This document shows positions 1-7,446 of a DNA stretch of 64,000 nt, in pieces. The stretch comes from Pseudomonas promysalinigenes (lineage in GTDB: Bacteria > Pseudomonadota > Gammaproteobacteria > Pseudomonadales > Pseudomonadaceae), in NCBI RefSeq assembly GCF_014269025.2, contig NZ_CP077094.1, positions 4,682,501-4,746,500 on the forward strand. Direction: 5' to 3'. Under the pieces are notes generated by a model. That model had not been told where the DNA came from. It saw only the letters and a list, made by a program, of their open reading frames with translations, and did no database searches. The translations under genes were made by a program, and so were the position numbers. The stretch's first letter is position 1, and each line of letters begins with the position of its first letter.

Positions 1-188
1 TGCGGGCTCTGCTGCCATTCGTCGAGCCCACCGGCCAGGGCGTGCTCGACCAGGTCGCCGAACAGCGCTTGTGCCTCGGCATCGTAGTGCTTACCGAACC
101 ACAGCGTGCTCTTCTCGTCAGCCACGGCCTGGGGACTGGTGCCCCAACCGAACCACCACTCCAGCAACGGCTGCCAAGGTGCGAGCAT
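1..188 (-). CDS. DUF924-family protein, N-terminal part (cut by window edge)
   Basis: The reading frame starts at the ATG at 188 and is open to the window edge, so only about 62 residues are seen. The visible part (MLAPWQPLLEWWFGWG, then a segment with LWFGKHYDAEAQALFGDLVEHAL) matches what I know of the DUF924 family, small alpha-helical proteins of unknown biochemical role. The start lies only 3 bp after the fbp stop, and its ribosome site (GGAG) lies at the very end of fbp. The gene is therefore probably co-transcribed and translationally coupled with fbp. No function beyond the family name can be given. Confidence 0.75.
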   Translation of the reverse strand, partial: MLAPWQPLLEWWFGWGTSPQAVADEKSTLWFGKHYDAEAQALFGDLVEHALAGGLDEWQQSP

Positions 189-191
189 GAT

Positions 192-1202
192 TTACTCCTT
201 GTGGTAGGCGGTGACGCGCTCGACCTCTTCCTTCGAGCCAAGGATTACCGACACGCGCTGGTGCAGGCTCTCAGGCTTGATGTCGAGGATGCGATCGTAA
301 CCATTGGTCGAGGCGCCGCCAGCCTGTTCGATGATGAACGACATCGGGTTGGCTTCGTACATCAGGCGCAGCTTGCCCGGCTTGCTCGGCTCACGGGCAT
401 CGCGCGGGTACATGAACAGGCCACCGCGGGTCAGGATGCGATGCACATCGGCGACCATCGAGGCGATCCAGCGCATGTTGTAGTTCTTTTTCAGCGGGCC
501 GGTCTCGCCTGCCAGCAGTTCGCCCACGTAGCGCTGCACTGGCGCTTCCCAGTGACGCTGGTTGGACATGTTGATGGCGAACTCGGCGGTGGTTTCCGGG
601 ACGCGGATGTTTTCGTGGGTCAGGACGAAGCTGCCCAGTTCGCGGTCCAGGGTGAAGCCCTTGACGCCATTGCCCAGGGTCAGGATCAGCATGGTCTGCG
701 GGCCATAAATGGCATAACCGGCGGCGACCTGCTGGGTGCCTGGCTGCAGGAAGGCGTTTTCGTTGAGGGTTTCGTTCTGGCTCAGGTATTCGTTAGGGCA
801 ACGCAGTACCGAGAAGATGGTGCCGACCGAAACGTTGACGTCGATGTTCGACGAGCCGTCCAGTGGGTCGAAGACCAGCAGGTAGGCACCCTTGGGATAC
901 TTGCCCGGGATCTGGTAGGCGTTGTCCATTTCCTCGGAGGCCATGCCGGCCAGGTGGCCGCCCCACTCGTTGGCTTCAAGCAGGATATCGTTGGAGATCA
1001 CGTCCAGTTTCTTCTGGACTTCGCCCTGCACGTTTTCAGTGCCCATGCTGCCCAGCACGCCACCCAGGGCGCCTTTGGACACGTGATGGCTGATTTCCTT
1101 GCACGCACGCGCCACCACTTCGATCAGGAAGCGCAGATCGGCAGGGGTATTGTTGCTGCGGGTCTGCTCAATCAGATAGCGACTCAGGGTAACGCGGGAC
1201 AT
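192..1202 (-). CDS. fbp: Fructose-1,6-bisphosphatase, class I
   Basis: 336 aa, the usual length for class I FBPase. It hydrolyses fructose-1,6-bisphosphate to fructose-6-phosphate in gluconeogenesis, a key step in pseudomonads, which live mainly on organic acids. The metal-binding signature [12 protein letters not shown] is near residue 116, and the substrate-binding part with [18 protein letters not shown] is about two thirds along. Start ATG at 1202 is preceded by GGAG at good spacing. The DUF924 gene follows directly. The neighbouring upstream gene is glgP in the same direction, but 240 bp lie between them, so a separate promoter is likely. Confidence 0.97.
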   Translation of the reverse strand: MSRVTLSRYLIEQTRSNNTPADLRFLIEVVARACKEISHHVSKGALGGVLGSMGTENVQGEVQKKLDVISNDILLEANEWGGHLAGMASEEMDNAYQIPGKYPKGAYLLVFDPLDGSSNIDVNVSVGTIFSVLRCPNEYLSQNETLNENAFLQPGTQQVAAGYAIYGPQTMLILTLGNGVKGFTLDRELGSFVLTHENIRVPETTAEFAINMSNQRHWEAPVQRYVGELLAGETGPLKKNYNMRWIASMVADVHRILTRGGLFMYPRDAREPSKPGKLRLMYEANPMSFIIEQAGGASTNGYDRILDIKPESLHQRVSVILGSKEEVERVTAYHKE

Positions 1203-1442
1203 GTATGGCTCCGAAAGGATAGGGGGAGATAAACCCCCGCAGTTTACAGTGAGAGTGGCGAGCTAGCGAGTGATGAGACTCACCACGGCTCTCTGACGGC
1301 ACAATAGGTCGGTAGTTCAGCCTGCGCCAGGCAGGTGGTCGGCCCAAGGGCCATTGGCGGATGAACACGCTCCCACCAAGCAGCCGGAGATTGCTGATGG
1401 TAGGAGCGGGTTAACTGGCGAAGGTGCCAGCACGGGCTTAGA
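1203..1442. other. Intergenic region fbp-glgP with a degenerate REP-like arm
   Basis: These 240 bases hold no gene that I can support. Around 1398-1424 the sequence GTAGGAGCGGGTTAACTGGC resembles the conserved arm of P. putida REP elements (GTAGGAGCGGGTTTACCCGC) but has lost part of the palindrome. The fbp promoter must lie in the part next to 1203, but I cannot assign boxes with confidence. Confidence 0.4.
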
Positions 1443-3893
1443 TCAATCCAGAGCCTTCCAGATTTCGGTGGCATATTCGCGAATGGTCCGATCCGACGAG
1501 AACCAGCCCATCTTGGCCGTATTGAGCACGGCCATGCGCCACCACTGCTCCGGTGTGTGCCACAGCTCTTCGACCCGCTGCTGGGCATCCCAGTAGGCAT
1601 CGAAGTCCGCGCACACCAGGAAGCGATCATAGGCGACCAGCCCGTCGATCAGCCCGCTGTAACGCGACGGATCGTCAGGTGAGAACACCCCGCTACGGAT
1701 GGCTTGAAGCACGTCGTTCAGCCGATTGGAGGCGGCAATCGCGGCGCTGGCGCCGAAGTCGTTGGCTTTGCGGCGCGCCTCTACCTGCTGGGCGGTGAGG
1801 CCGAAGATGAACATGTTGTCCGCACCCACGTGTTCGCACATCTCGACGTTGGCGCCATCGAGTGTGCCAATGGTCAGCGCGCCATTGAGGCCGAACTTCA
1901 TGTTGCTGGTACCGGATGCCTCGTAACCGGCCGTGGAAATCTGCTCGGACAGGTCCGCCGCCGGAATGATGCTCTCGGCCAGGCTGACGTTGTAGTTGGG
2001 CAGGAATACCACCTTCAGCAGGCCGCGCACGGTCGGGTCATTGTTCACGACCCGCGCGATGTCGTTGGCTAGCTTGATGATCAGCTTGGCCTGTTGGTAG
2101 CTGGCAGCGGCCTTGCCGGCGAAGATCTTCACCCGTGGTACCCAGTCGGTGCCGGGGTCGTTGCGCATGGCCTGGTACAGCGCCACGGTGTGCAGCAGGT
2201 TGAGCAACTGGCGCTTGTATTCGTGAATCCGTTTGACCTGCACATCGAACAGCGCCTCGGGGTTCACCGTGACCCCGATGCGGTCCTGGATGATGCTGGC
2301 CAGCGCACGCTTGCTGTGCAGCCGCTGGGCAGCGAACGCCTTGCGGAAGCTGGGCTTGTCAGCAAACGGCAGCAGCCCGGCCAGACGGCCTTCGGGGTCG
2401 TCCAGCAGCTCTGGGCCAAGCGCTTCGGTCAGCATCGCGGTCAATTGCGGGTTGGACTGGAACAACCAACGGCGGAAGGTGATGCCGTTGGTCTTGTTGT
2501 TTATGCGCTCGGGGTAAAGCTTGTGCAACTCGGAGAACACCGTGCTTTTCATCAGCTTGCTGTGCAGCGCCGACACACCGTTCACGCTGTGCGACCCGAG
2601 GAACGCCAGGTTACCCATGCGCACCCGGCGGCCGTTGTCCTCTTCGATCAGCGACACGGCGCGCAGCACGTCGAAATCGTGCTGCCCTTTGGCGCGCAGA
2701 GCGTCGATGTGATAGGCATTGATCAGGTAAATGATCTGCATGTGCCGCGGCAGCATGCGCTCCATCAGCGCCACCGGCCAGGTTTCCAGCGCCTCCGGAA
2801 GCAGCGTGTGGTTGGTGTAGGCCAGGGTGCCGACGGTTAGCGACCAGGCGGTGTCCCAGGGTATTTCATGCTGATCGACCAACAGGCGCATCAGCTCGGC
2901 CACAGCAATCGAGGGGTGCGTGTCGTTGAGCTGGATGGCGGCCGCGTCAGGCAGGTTGAGCAGGTCTTTGTGCATGTTCAGGTGACGGCGCAGCAAGTCC
3001 TGCAGCGATGCCGACACGAAGAAGTACTCCTGGCGCAGGCGCAACTCCTGCCCAGCCTCGGTGCTGTCGGCTGGGTAGAGCACGCGCGAGATGCTCTCGG
3101 CCCTGGCCACTTCGGCGACAGCGCCCAAATGGTCGCCGGCATTGAAGCGTTCCAGGTGCAGCTCTTCCAGTGCCCGCGCACGCCAAAGGCGCAGGGTGTT
3201 GACGCTCGAGCCACGCCAGCCCACCACCGGGGTGTCATAGGCCACTGCCCGCACGGTCTCGCCCGGCCACCACACCTGACGCTGTTCGCCATGGGCGTCG
3301 TGCACCGTTTCGACGCTACCGCCGAAGCTGATGGGGTAGATCACCTCTGCCCGCTCGAACTCCCAAGGGTTGCCGAAATCCAGCCAGTTCTCGGTCTGCT
3401 CCTGTTGCCAGCCGTCGACCACGGCCTGACGGAACAAACCATGCTCGTAGCGGATGCCGTAACCGTGGGCGGCAATGCCCAGTGTCGACATGCTTTCCAT
3501 GAAGCACGCGGCAAGACGCCCCAGGCCACCGTTGCCCAAGGCCGCATCGGGTTCGAGCAGGCGAATGCGCTCAAGATCCACGCCCAGGCCTTGCAGCGCT
3601 TCACGGGCGATCTCCAGGTACCCGAGGTTGCTCAGGCTGTCGTACAGCAGCCGGCCGATGAGAAACTCCAGAGAAAGGTAATAGACCCGCTTCTGGCTGC
3701 GACGGTAAGCCTGGCGGGTGTGGTCCATCCAGTGGTCGACCATGTGGTCGCGCGCAGCCAGGGCGATGGCTTCGAACCAGTCATGGTCGAAGGCATGCTC
3801 TGGGTCTTTGCCGACCGCGTAGGTCAGTTTGCTCAGCACCGCGGCGCGAAAATCGGCCACCTCGGCGTCACGTGGGTTGGTTTCCTGGGACAT
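1443..3893 (-). CDS. glgP: Glycogen phosphorylase
   Basis: 816 aa, typical of bacterial glycogen/maltodextrin phosphorylases. It releases glucose-1-phosphate from alpha-1,4-glucans using phosphate and pyridoxal phosphate. The PLP region is seen near the C-terminus as EASGTSNMKFGLNGALTIG, with the Schiff-base lysine in NMK. An NKTNGITFRRWL motif marks the glucan-binding half, and GNGGLGRLAACFMESM lies in the N-terminal half. The open frame extends 58 codons further upstream, but ATG 3893 has a GAGGA ribosome site and begins MSQETNPRD, so it is the preferred start. It is divergent from the ykgJ-type gene at 4081, and the shared 187-bp gap holds a perfect inverted repeat. Confidence 0.95.
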   Translation of the reverse strand: MSQETNPRDAEVADFRAAVLSKLTYAVGKDPEHAFDHDWFEAIALAARDHMVDHWMDHTRQAYRRSQKRVYYLSLEFLIGRLLYDSLSNLGYLEIAREALQGLGVDLERIRLLEPDAALGNGGLGRLAACFMESMSTLGIAAHGYGIRYEHGLFRQAVVDGWQQEQTENWLDFGNPWEFERAEVIYPISFGGSVETVHDAHGEQRQVWWPGETVRAVAYDTPVVGWRGSSVNTLRLWRARALEELHLERFNAGDHLGAVAEVARAESISRVLYPADSTEAGQELRLRQEYFFVSASLQDLLRRHLNMHKDLLNLPDAAAIQLNDTHPSIAVAELMRLLVDQHEIPWDTAWSLTVGTLAYTNHTLLPEALETWPVALMERMLPRHMQIIYLINAYHIDALRAKGQHDFDVLRAVSLIEEDNGRRVRMGNLAFLGSHSVNGVSALHSKLMKSTVFSELHKLYPERINNKTNGITFRRWLFQSNPQLTAMLTEALGPELLDDPEGRLAGLLPFADKPSFRKAFAAQRLHSKRALASIIQDRIGVTVNPEALFDVQVKRIHEYKRQLLNLLHTVALYQAMRNDPGTDWVPRVKIFAGKAAASYQQAKLIIKLANDIARVVNNDPTVRGLLKVVFLPNYNVSLAESIIPAADLSEQISTAGYEASGTSNMKFGLNGALTIGTLDGANVEMCEHVGADNMFIFGLTAQQVEARRKANDFGASAAIAASNRLNDVLQAIRSGVFSPDDPSRYSGLIDGLVAYDRFLVCADFDAYWDAQQRVEELWHTPEQWWRMAVLNTAKMGWFSSDRTIREYATEIWKALD

Positions 3894-4010
3894 ACGGCAT
3901 CCTCGGGCAAATGGACGAATCACAGGGAGAGTGTTGAGACTAGCCACTTCGACACAGAGTGACAGATGACGTTCGCAGTTTTCATGCCCGATTGCCAAAT
4001 CCGGCAAAAG

Positions 4011-4031
4011 GTTGTTCACAATTTGAACAAC
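4011..4031. promoter_or_regulatory. Perfect 8-bp inverted repeat in the glgP/ykgJ divergent promoter region
   Basis: GTTGTTCA-CAATT-TGAACAAC is a perfect dyad with 8-bp arms and a 5-bp centre. It lies 118 bp before the glgP start and 50 bp before the ykgJ-type start. Such a dyad between divergent genes is most simply an operator for a dimeric regulator. The regulator is not encoded next to it, and its identity is unknown. Confidence 0.45.
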
Positions 4032-4080
4032 TCCGGTATCATCGCGCGCCCCAAGACCGTGATTCACCTCTTATAAAACG

Positions 4081-4485
4081 ATGAAAACGACCCTGATCGC
4101 CGCGGCCGAAGTCGACCGCCTGGAGACTTGGCAGCGCTACACCAGCAATATGTGCCATGGCTGCCATTCGACGTGCTGCACCCTGCCGGTAGAGGTGAAG
4201 ATCAAGGATCTGATCCGCATCGGCGTAGTGGATGAGTTCGAGAAAGACGAGCCGCCGAAGAACATCGCCAAACGCCTGCAGAAAGACGGCATCATCGAGC
4301 GCTTCAACCAGAAGTCGGGGATCTTCACCCTGACCCGCATGAGCAACGACGATTGCCTCTATCTGGATCGTAAAAGCCGGCTTTGCACCATTTATGACAA
4401 ACGCCCGGACACCTGCCGCAATCACCCCAAGGTTGGGCCGCGGCCGGGTTATTGTGCGTACAAGCCGAAGGTGGTTGGGCGCTGA
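4081..4485 (+). CDS. YkgJ-family cysteine-cluster protein
   Basis: 134 aa. Cysteines fall in the zinc/iron-chelating pattern of the YkgJ (CxxCxxxCC) family: CHGCHSTCC near residues 25-33, then DCLYLD, CTIYDKRPDTCRNHP and a final C near 126. The family probably binds a metal or an Fe-S centre; its role is unknown. There is no clear Shine-Dalgarno sequence before ATG 4081, so the start is set by family length. The last codons overlap the first unit of a 43-bp imperfect tandem repeat that runs into the REP-rich gap. It is divergent from glgP. Confidence 0.85.
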   Translation: MKTTLIAAAEVDRLETWQRYTSNMCHGCHSTCCTLPVEVKIKDLIRIGVVDEFEKDEPPKNIAKRLQKDGIIERFNQKSGIFTLTRMSNDDCLYLDRKSRLCTIYDKRPDTCRNHPKVGPRPGYCAYKPKVVGR

Positions 4486-4566
4486 CGCTATTGAGTTGAG
4501 TGTTGCGGTGCGGCGGATATCGAGCTGACGGTATTGACTTGATTGTGGTGGTGCGGCGGATATCGA
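4481..4566. repeat. 43-bp imperfect tandem duplication at the 3' end of the ykgJ-type gene
   Basis: Two adjacent 43-bp units (4481-4523 and 4524-4566) both begin GCTGACG and end GCGGCGGATATCGA, with scattered differences between. The first unit contains the stop codon of the cysteine-cluster gene. The second unit runs straight into the first REP arm at 4563. Confidence 0.75.
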
Positions 4567-4782
4567 GCGCCGCCCGCGCGGCGCATCGCGAGCTGCGCTC
4601 GCTCCTACGTTTGTTTCCGGCCAATAACGCCTGTAGCAGACGCGCGCGACCGCCTTGTCTGTACGACGCGACATTGCGCCATGCACCAAGGCGTCCGCGC
4701 GCAAATCCCACAGGATCAATTGGCCCGAAACAAACGTAGGAGCGAGCGCAGCTCGCGATGCGCCGCGCGGGCGGCGCTCGAT
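4561..4782. repeat. Inverted REP pair (REPIN-like element)
   Basis: A block of about 60 bp at 4563-4622 (ATCGAGCGCCGCCCGCGCGG leading to CTCCTACGTTTGTTTC) is repeated in opposite orientation at 4722-4782 with about one mismatch, separated by about 100 bp. The GAGCTGCGCTCGCTCCTACG core is typical of P. putida REP sequences. The whole block could fold into one long hairpin. A short relative of the outer part is found at 10981-11012. Confidence 0.8.
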
Positions 4783-4984
4783 CTCCCAGGCGCTGAAAAT
4801 GCCAAGGCGAACCCACGCTGGCCTACCCGCAACCTCAAAACAAACCCACCCCGCCACCATTCCCACTCAACCGCCAGACATTTCCTACAAATTCAATCTA
4901 GCGATCTCACTCCCTGCGAAATACCCTACAAACCCTGTCGACTCGCATCTGATTGTTGCTGGAAACCTGTCCCTCTAGGCTCAC

Positions 4985-5177
4985 CAGGTCGCTGACGGTT
5001 CAGCGATCGGGTGTGGAAACCCGGCAATTCATGAGAACTGCGACTGTCGTTATGGCGGTTGTACGCGGAAGGCTGCTTAGCCTACCGGGGTTCTCATGCC
5101 TGGTTTTCCACTCCGCGTACAATCGCCGCCCTTGCGTGTGGAAACGCAAGCGCGGGGTAAAGACATGAGAGCGAGCC
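4985..5177 (+). promoter_or_regulatory. Structured 5' leader with two identical GTGGAA hexaloop hairpins
   Basis: CGCTGA-CGGT-TCAGCG (4990-5005) is a perfect tetraloop hairpin. It is followed by CGGGT-GTGGAA-ACCCG (5008-5023) and, further on, CTTGCGT-GTGGAA-ACGCAAG (5131-5150), both with the same hexaloop carrying GGA in positions 3-5. RsmA/CsrA proteins are known to bind GGA in hexaloops. Two longer inverted pairs interleave: ATGAGAAC (5031-5038) with GTTCTCAT (5090-5097), and GGCGGTTGTACGCGGA (5054-5069) with its near-complement at 5112-5127. Binding by RsmA-type proteins is inference. Confidence 0.45.
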
Positions 5178-5459
5178 ATGAAAAAAATCGTCCCCGACCC
5201 ACCCCACCACTTCGATCTCCCAGACGGCACGACCCTCACCCACGCCATCTGCGAAAACCTCGTTCCACTCGACCATGTAGTGGTCAACATCACCCATTAC
5301 CTGATGATCGCCTATAACCACTGCCACCGCGCCGTCGACACCGTCGAGGATGATCGCACGCGCGAAACGCTGGTCAATGGCCTGCGCGCCATGCAATTGG
5401 CCTGGGGGCAGGCGGATGCGTTATCGCACGCCTTGGAGCGAACCGGCAGCAGCCATTGA
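5178..5459 (+). CDS. Small hypothetical protein, Pseudomonas type
   Basis: 93 aa, MKKIVPDPPHHF then a helical body (TLTHAICENLVPLDHVVVNI ... YNHCHRAVDTVEDD ... RAMQLAWGQADALSHALE). I do not recognise the family with certainty. Its size and helical pattern, and its place before a DUF3077 gene, recall the short DUF3077/DUF6124-type proteins common in Pseudomonas. It has no signal peptide or membrane segment. The start ATG 5178 has a weak GAG ribosome site. The structured leader ends just upstream, which suggests post-transcriptional control. A REP hairpin separates it from the next gene. Confidence 0.6.
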   Translation: MKKIVPDPPHHFDLPDGTTLTHAICENLVPLDHVVVNITHYLMIAYNHCHRAVDTVEDDRTRETLVNGLRAMQLAWGQADALSHALERTGSSH

Positions 5460-5467
5460 TGCCCGAC

Positions 5468-5514
5468 CCTTCGCGGGTACCCGCACCTCTTGTGGGGGCG
5501 GCTTCACCCGCGAA
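5468..5514. repeat. REP palindrome between two small genes
   Basis: TTCGCGGGT (5470-5478) pairs with ACCCGCGAA (5506-5514) around a GC-rich loop containing TGTGGGGGCGGCTTCACCCG. This is the common P. putida REP form. Confidence 0.75.
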
Positions 5515-5563
5515 CACCAGCGCAGCCGGTGTCACCCACAACTGGACTCAGGCAATTGGATCG

Positions 5564-5836
5564 ATGACCGACGACAACCCGATCACTCCCGGAAAAACCT
5601 GCTTTTACCAAGGCGACGATCACAAACAACCGCTGTTTCAAGTCTGCGCGGGTATACCCTGCCAGGACGCCCGCGATCAAGCCTCCGAGCTGATGGGCTG
5701 CGTGCGCGACCTGACACTGAACGCGGTCATGGAAAACGACCCGCAACTGATATGGGCTGCGCACTACCTCAGTGCATTGGCCAAGGCTCTACTGGACGAC
5801 GCCGAACTCGGCATGCCCCACCGAACCAGCTTCTGA
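5564..5836 (+). CDS. DUF3077-family protein
   Basis: 90 aa from ATG 5564. The body PLFQVCAGIPCQDARDQASE and WAAHYLSALAKALLDD fits the DUF3077 family, which seems restricted to Pseudomonas and has no known function. A longer frame opens 36 codons upstream, but that part is REP sequence and reads as low-complexity coding, so the internal ATG is chosen. The ribosome site is weak (AGG 11 bp before). The 3' end overlaps the 3' end of the convergent pqaA-like gene by 73 bp, which is unusual (see findings). Confidence 0.7.
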   Translation: MTDDNPITPGKTCFYQGDDHKQPLFQVCAGIPCQDARDQASELMGCVRDLTLNAVMENDPQLIWAAHYLSALAKALLDDAELGMPHRTSF

Positions 5837-7263
5837 AGCGATCTACGCGGGGAAGCTGCGGCAAGCCCCCCCTGATCCATCGGAGGGTGCTCGGGGTAGC
5901 TCTGCGGCAATACGCTGACCGGGCTGGTTGCGATGAAGCCATCAGCGAACTTCGCTTCGACGAACTGCGCTTGCCACCCAGTAGCTGGCGCCGTACGTTG
6001 CAGAACGAAGTGTTGCTTGGGCGCGAGCGTCTCGGACAGGTAACGCACCCCGCAGGCATAGCGGAAATCTCGGTCCCGACTGTTGCTCGCCGTCCATACC
6101 TTCACCGCCACTGGCGGTTCGGAAAAGTCGACCAACATCTGCCCGGCCTGCCCGCTCGCTGTCACCTTCACACTAGGCAGTGGCTTGCCATCGCGCAGGC
6201 GCGTAACAAGCGGCACCAAAGTGCTGACCACCGCTTTTCGCACGCCACCATGGTCAGAGTTAGGCAACACCCTCAAACTCGTCACACCAGGTAGGCGCTG
6301 CTGATAATCAGTGACCGGGTCAGGTGCGAAGAAGTCGTCGCCGCTGGCGGACACCAGATATTTGGGAATGGCCAGCCGCTGCCCCTCCTCGCCCAGGTAC
6401 TGCATCGGATCCATCATCATCATCAGCCGCTCGAATGCTGGGGTGCCCAGTTGCTGCAGAACACCGGCCTGCTGGTAGGCACCCAGCGCCAGAGGCCAGT
6501 GCCCCCCATAACGCTTGCGCAATCCGCTCAGCATTCCCGAAACGTCCGCAATGTCGATCACACTGGGCACGATGGCCATCACCCGCTCATCGGCCAATGC
6601 CGTAAGCCACGCACTCCAGCCGCGCTTGGAGGCACCGGTGATGATGAAACGCTCAACCGTGAGGCCCTGCTTTGCCAGTTCCTGCTGGGCCAAGTCCATC
6701 GCCCGGCTCGCCGCCGCAGCCATCGGCACATGCAGCGGCAGTTCCGGCGCAGCCCCGCGCAGTGAGTGGGCCCAGGTGTGGGCCACGGCGTCATCTTCAC
6801 GCAATGGCTTGTCGACATCGCTGAAGATCACGTACTGGTTGGGTACATCGCTGATCATGACCACGGCCATCTGCGCCTTGAGGGCGATTTCGCGCAATGC
6901 TTCTCGAGCATAGTCGGGCACTTGCGCCGGCCCGTGCCGCACGCCGTTGTTCACCACCAGCAAGGCTTTGCCAGGCACTGCGTTGTCGGGAATGTGCAGC
7001 TCGACATTGTGCACCCAGCGGCGCGGCTCCAGCACCGGGGCTGGCTCCCACACCTGCGAAACCATCTGCAGACGACGCAATGCATAGCCAGGCTCGGAGG
7101 CCTGTTCCAACAGTTCTGCTTCCAAGGGTGCCTGGCGCACCTTGTCCATGTGGCACTGGACGACATCCTGCGGTCGCGCATTGGCGCATTCGCGCCCGGT
7201 GCAAGCCTGCAGGCCAACCATCAGGCAGGGGATGGCCATTGCCAAGCGGTAATTCATGGTCAT
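5764..7263 (-). CDS. PqaA-like PhoPQ-activated pathogenicity-related protein
   Basis: 499 aa from ATG 7263 (MTMNYRL), with GAGAGGAAG just upstream; ATG 7257 is an alternative. The N-terminus (MAIPCLMVGLQACTG) is a signal peptide with a possible lipobox cysteine. The body matches the PhoPQ-activated protein (PqaA) family, predicted alpha/beta hydrolase-fold secreted proteins: FIITGASKRGWSAWLTALAD contains a nucleophile-elbow-like GASKRG, and a SASGDDFFAPDP segment and NSDHGG follow. In Salmonella the family member is PhoP-regulated; nothing here shows such control. The last 26 or so codons lie beyond a G7 tract and overlap the convergent DUF3077 gene. Confidence 0.8.
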   Translation of the reverse strand: MTMNYRLAMAIPCLMVGLQACTGRECANARPQDVVQCHMDKVRQAPLEAELLEQASEPGYALRRLQMVSQVWEPAPVLEPRRWVHNVELHIPDNAVPGKALLVVNNGVRHGPAQVPDYAREALREIALKAQMAVVMISDVPNQYVIFSDVDKPLREDDAVAHTWAHSLRGAAPELPLHVPMAAAASRAMDLAQQELAKQGLTVERFIITGASKRGWSAWLTALADERVMAIVPSVIDIADVSGMLSGLRKRYGGHWPLALGAYQQAGVLQQLGTPAFERLMMMMDPMQYLGEEGQRLAIPKYLVSASGDDFFAPDPVTDYQQRLPGVTSLRVLPNSDHGGVRKAVVSTLVPLVTRLRDGKPLPSVKVTASGQAGQMLVDFSEPPVAVKVWTASNSRDRDFRYACGVRYLSETLAPKQHFVLQRTAPATGWQAQFVEAKFADGFIATSPVSVLPQSYPEHPPMDQGGLAAASPRRSLQKLVRWGMPSSASSSRALANALR

Positions 7264-7390
7264 GCTTCCTCTCCAAGAAAATGCACGCCACGCTAGGCAT
7301 GACCAAAAGCGCCCACAAGTCGCAAAATGCACTGGCAGATGCAAACTACACAACCTTGAGACATCAGCTACAAAAACCGCGCACCCTCAA

Positions 7391-7428
7391 AACAAAAACG
7401 CCCCCGGCCTTTCGACCGGGGGCGTTTT
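7391..7428 (-). terminator. Rho-independent terminator of typA
   Basis: On the minus strand AACGCCCCCGGTC-GAAA-GGCCGGGGGCGTT is followed by TTTGTTTT. It lies just after the typA stop. Confidence 0.9.
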
Positions 7429-7446
7429 CATTCAGCCTGAGCTAAC

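Larger units (their letters stand above)
4486..5177. other. 692-bp gap holding repeats and a structured leader, no gene supported
   Basis: From left to right it holds the 43-bp tandem duplication, the REP pair, about 190 bp (4783-4974) in which I see nothing, and the structured leader of the 93-aa gene at 4985-5177. The several small open frames here are GC-rich frames through the repeats and have no ribosome sites or recognisable products. Confidence 0.6.

Noticed and set aside
5096..5317. Open frame through the leader with an ATG at 5165
   Set aside because: The frame lies in the structured leader, and its product is Arg/Pro-rich from out-of-frame reading of the 93-aa gene. ATG 5178 gives the more credible protein.
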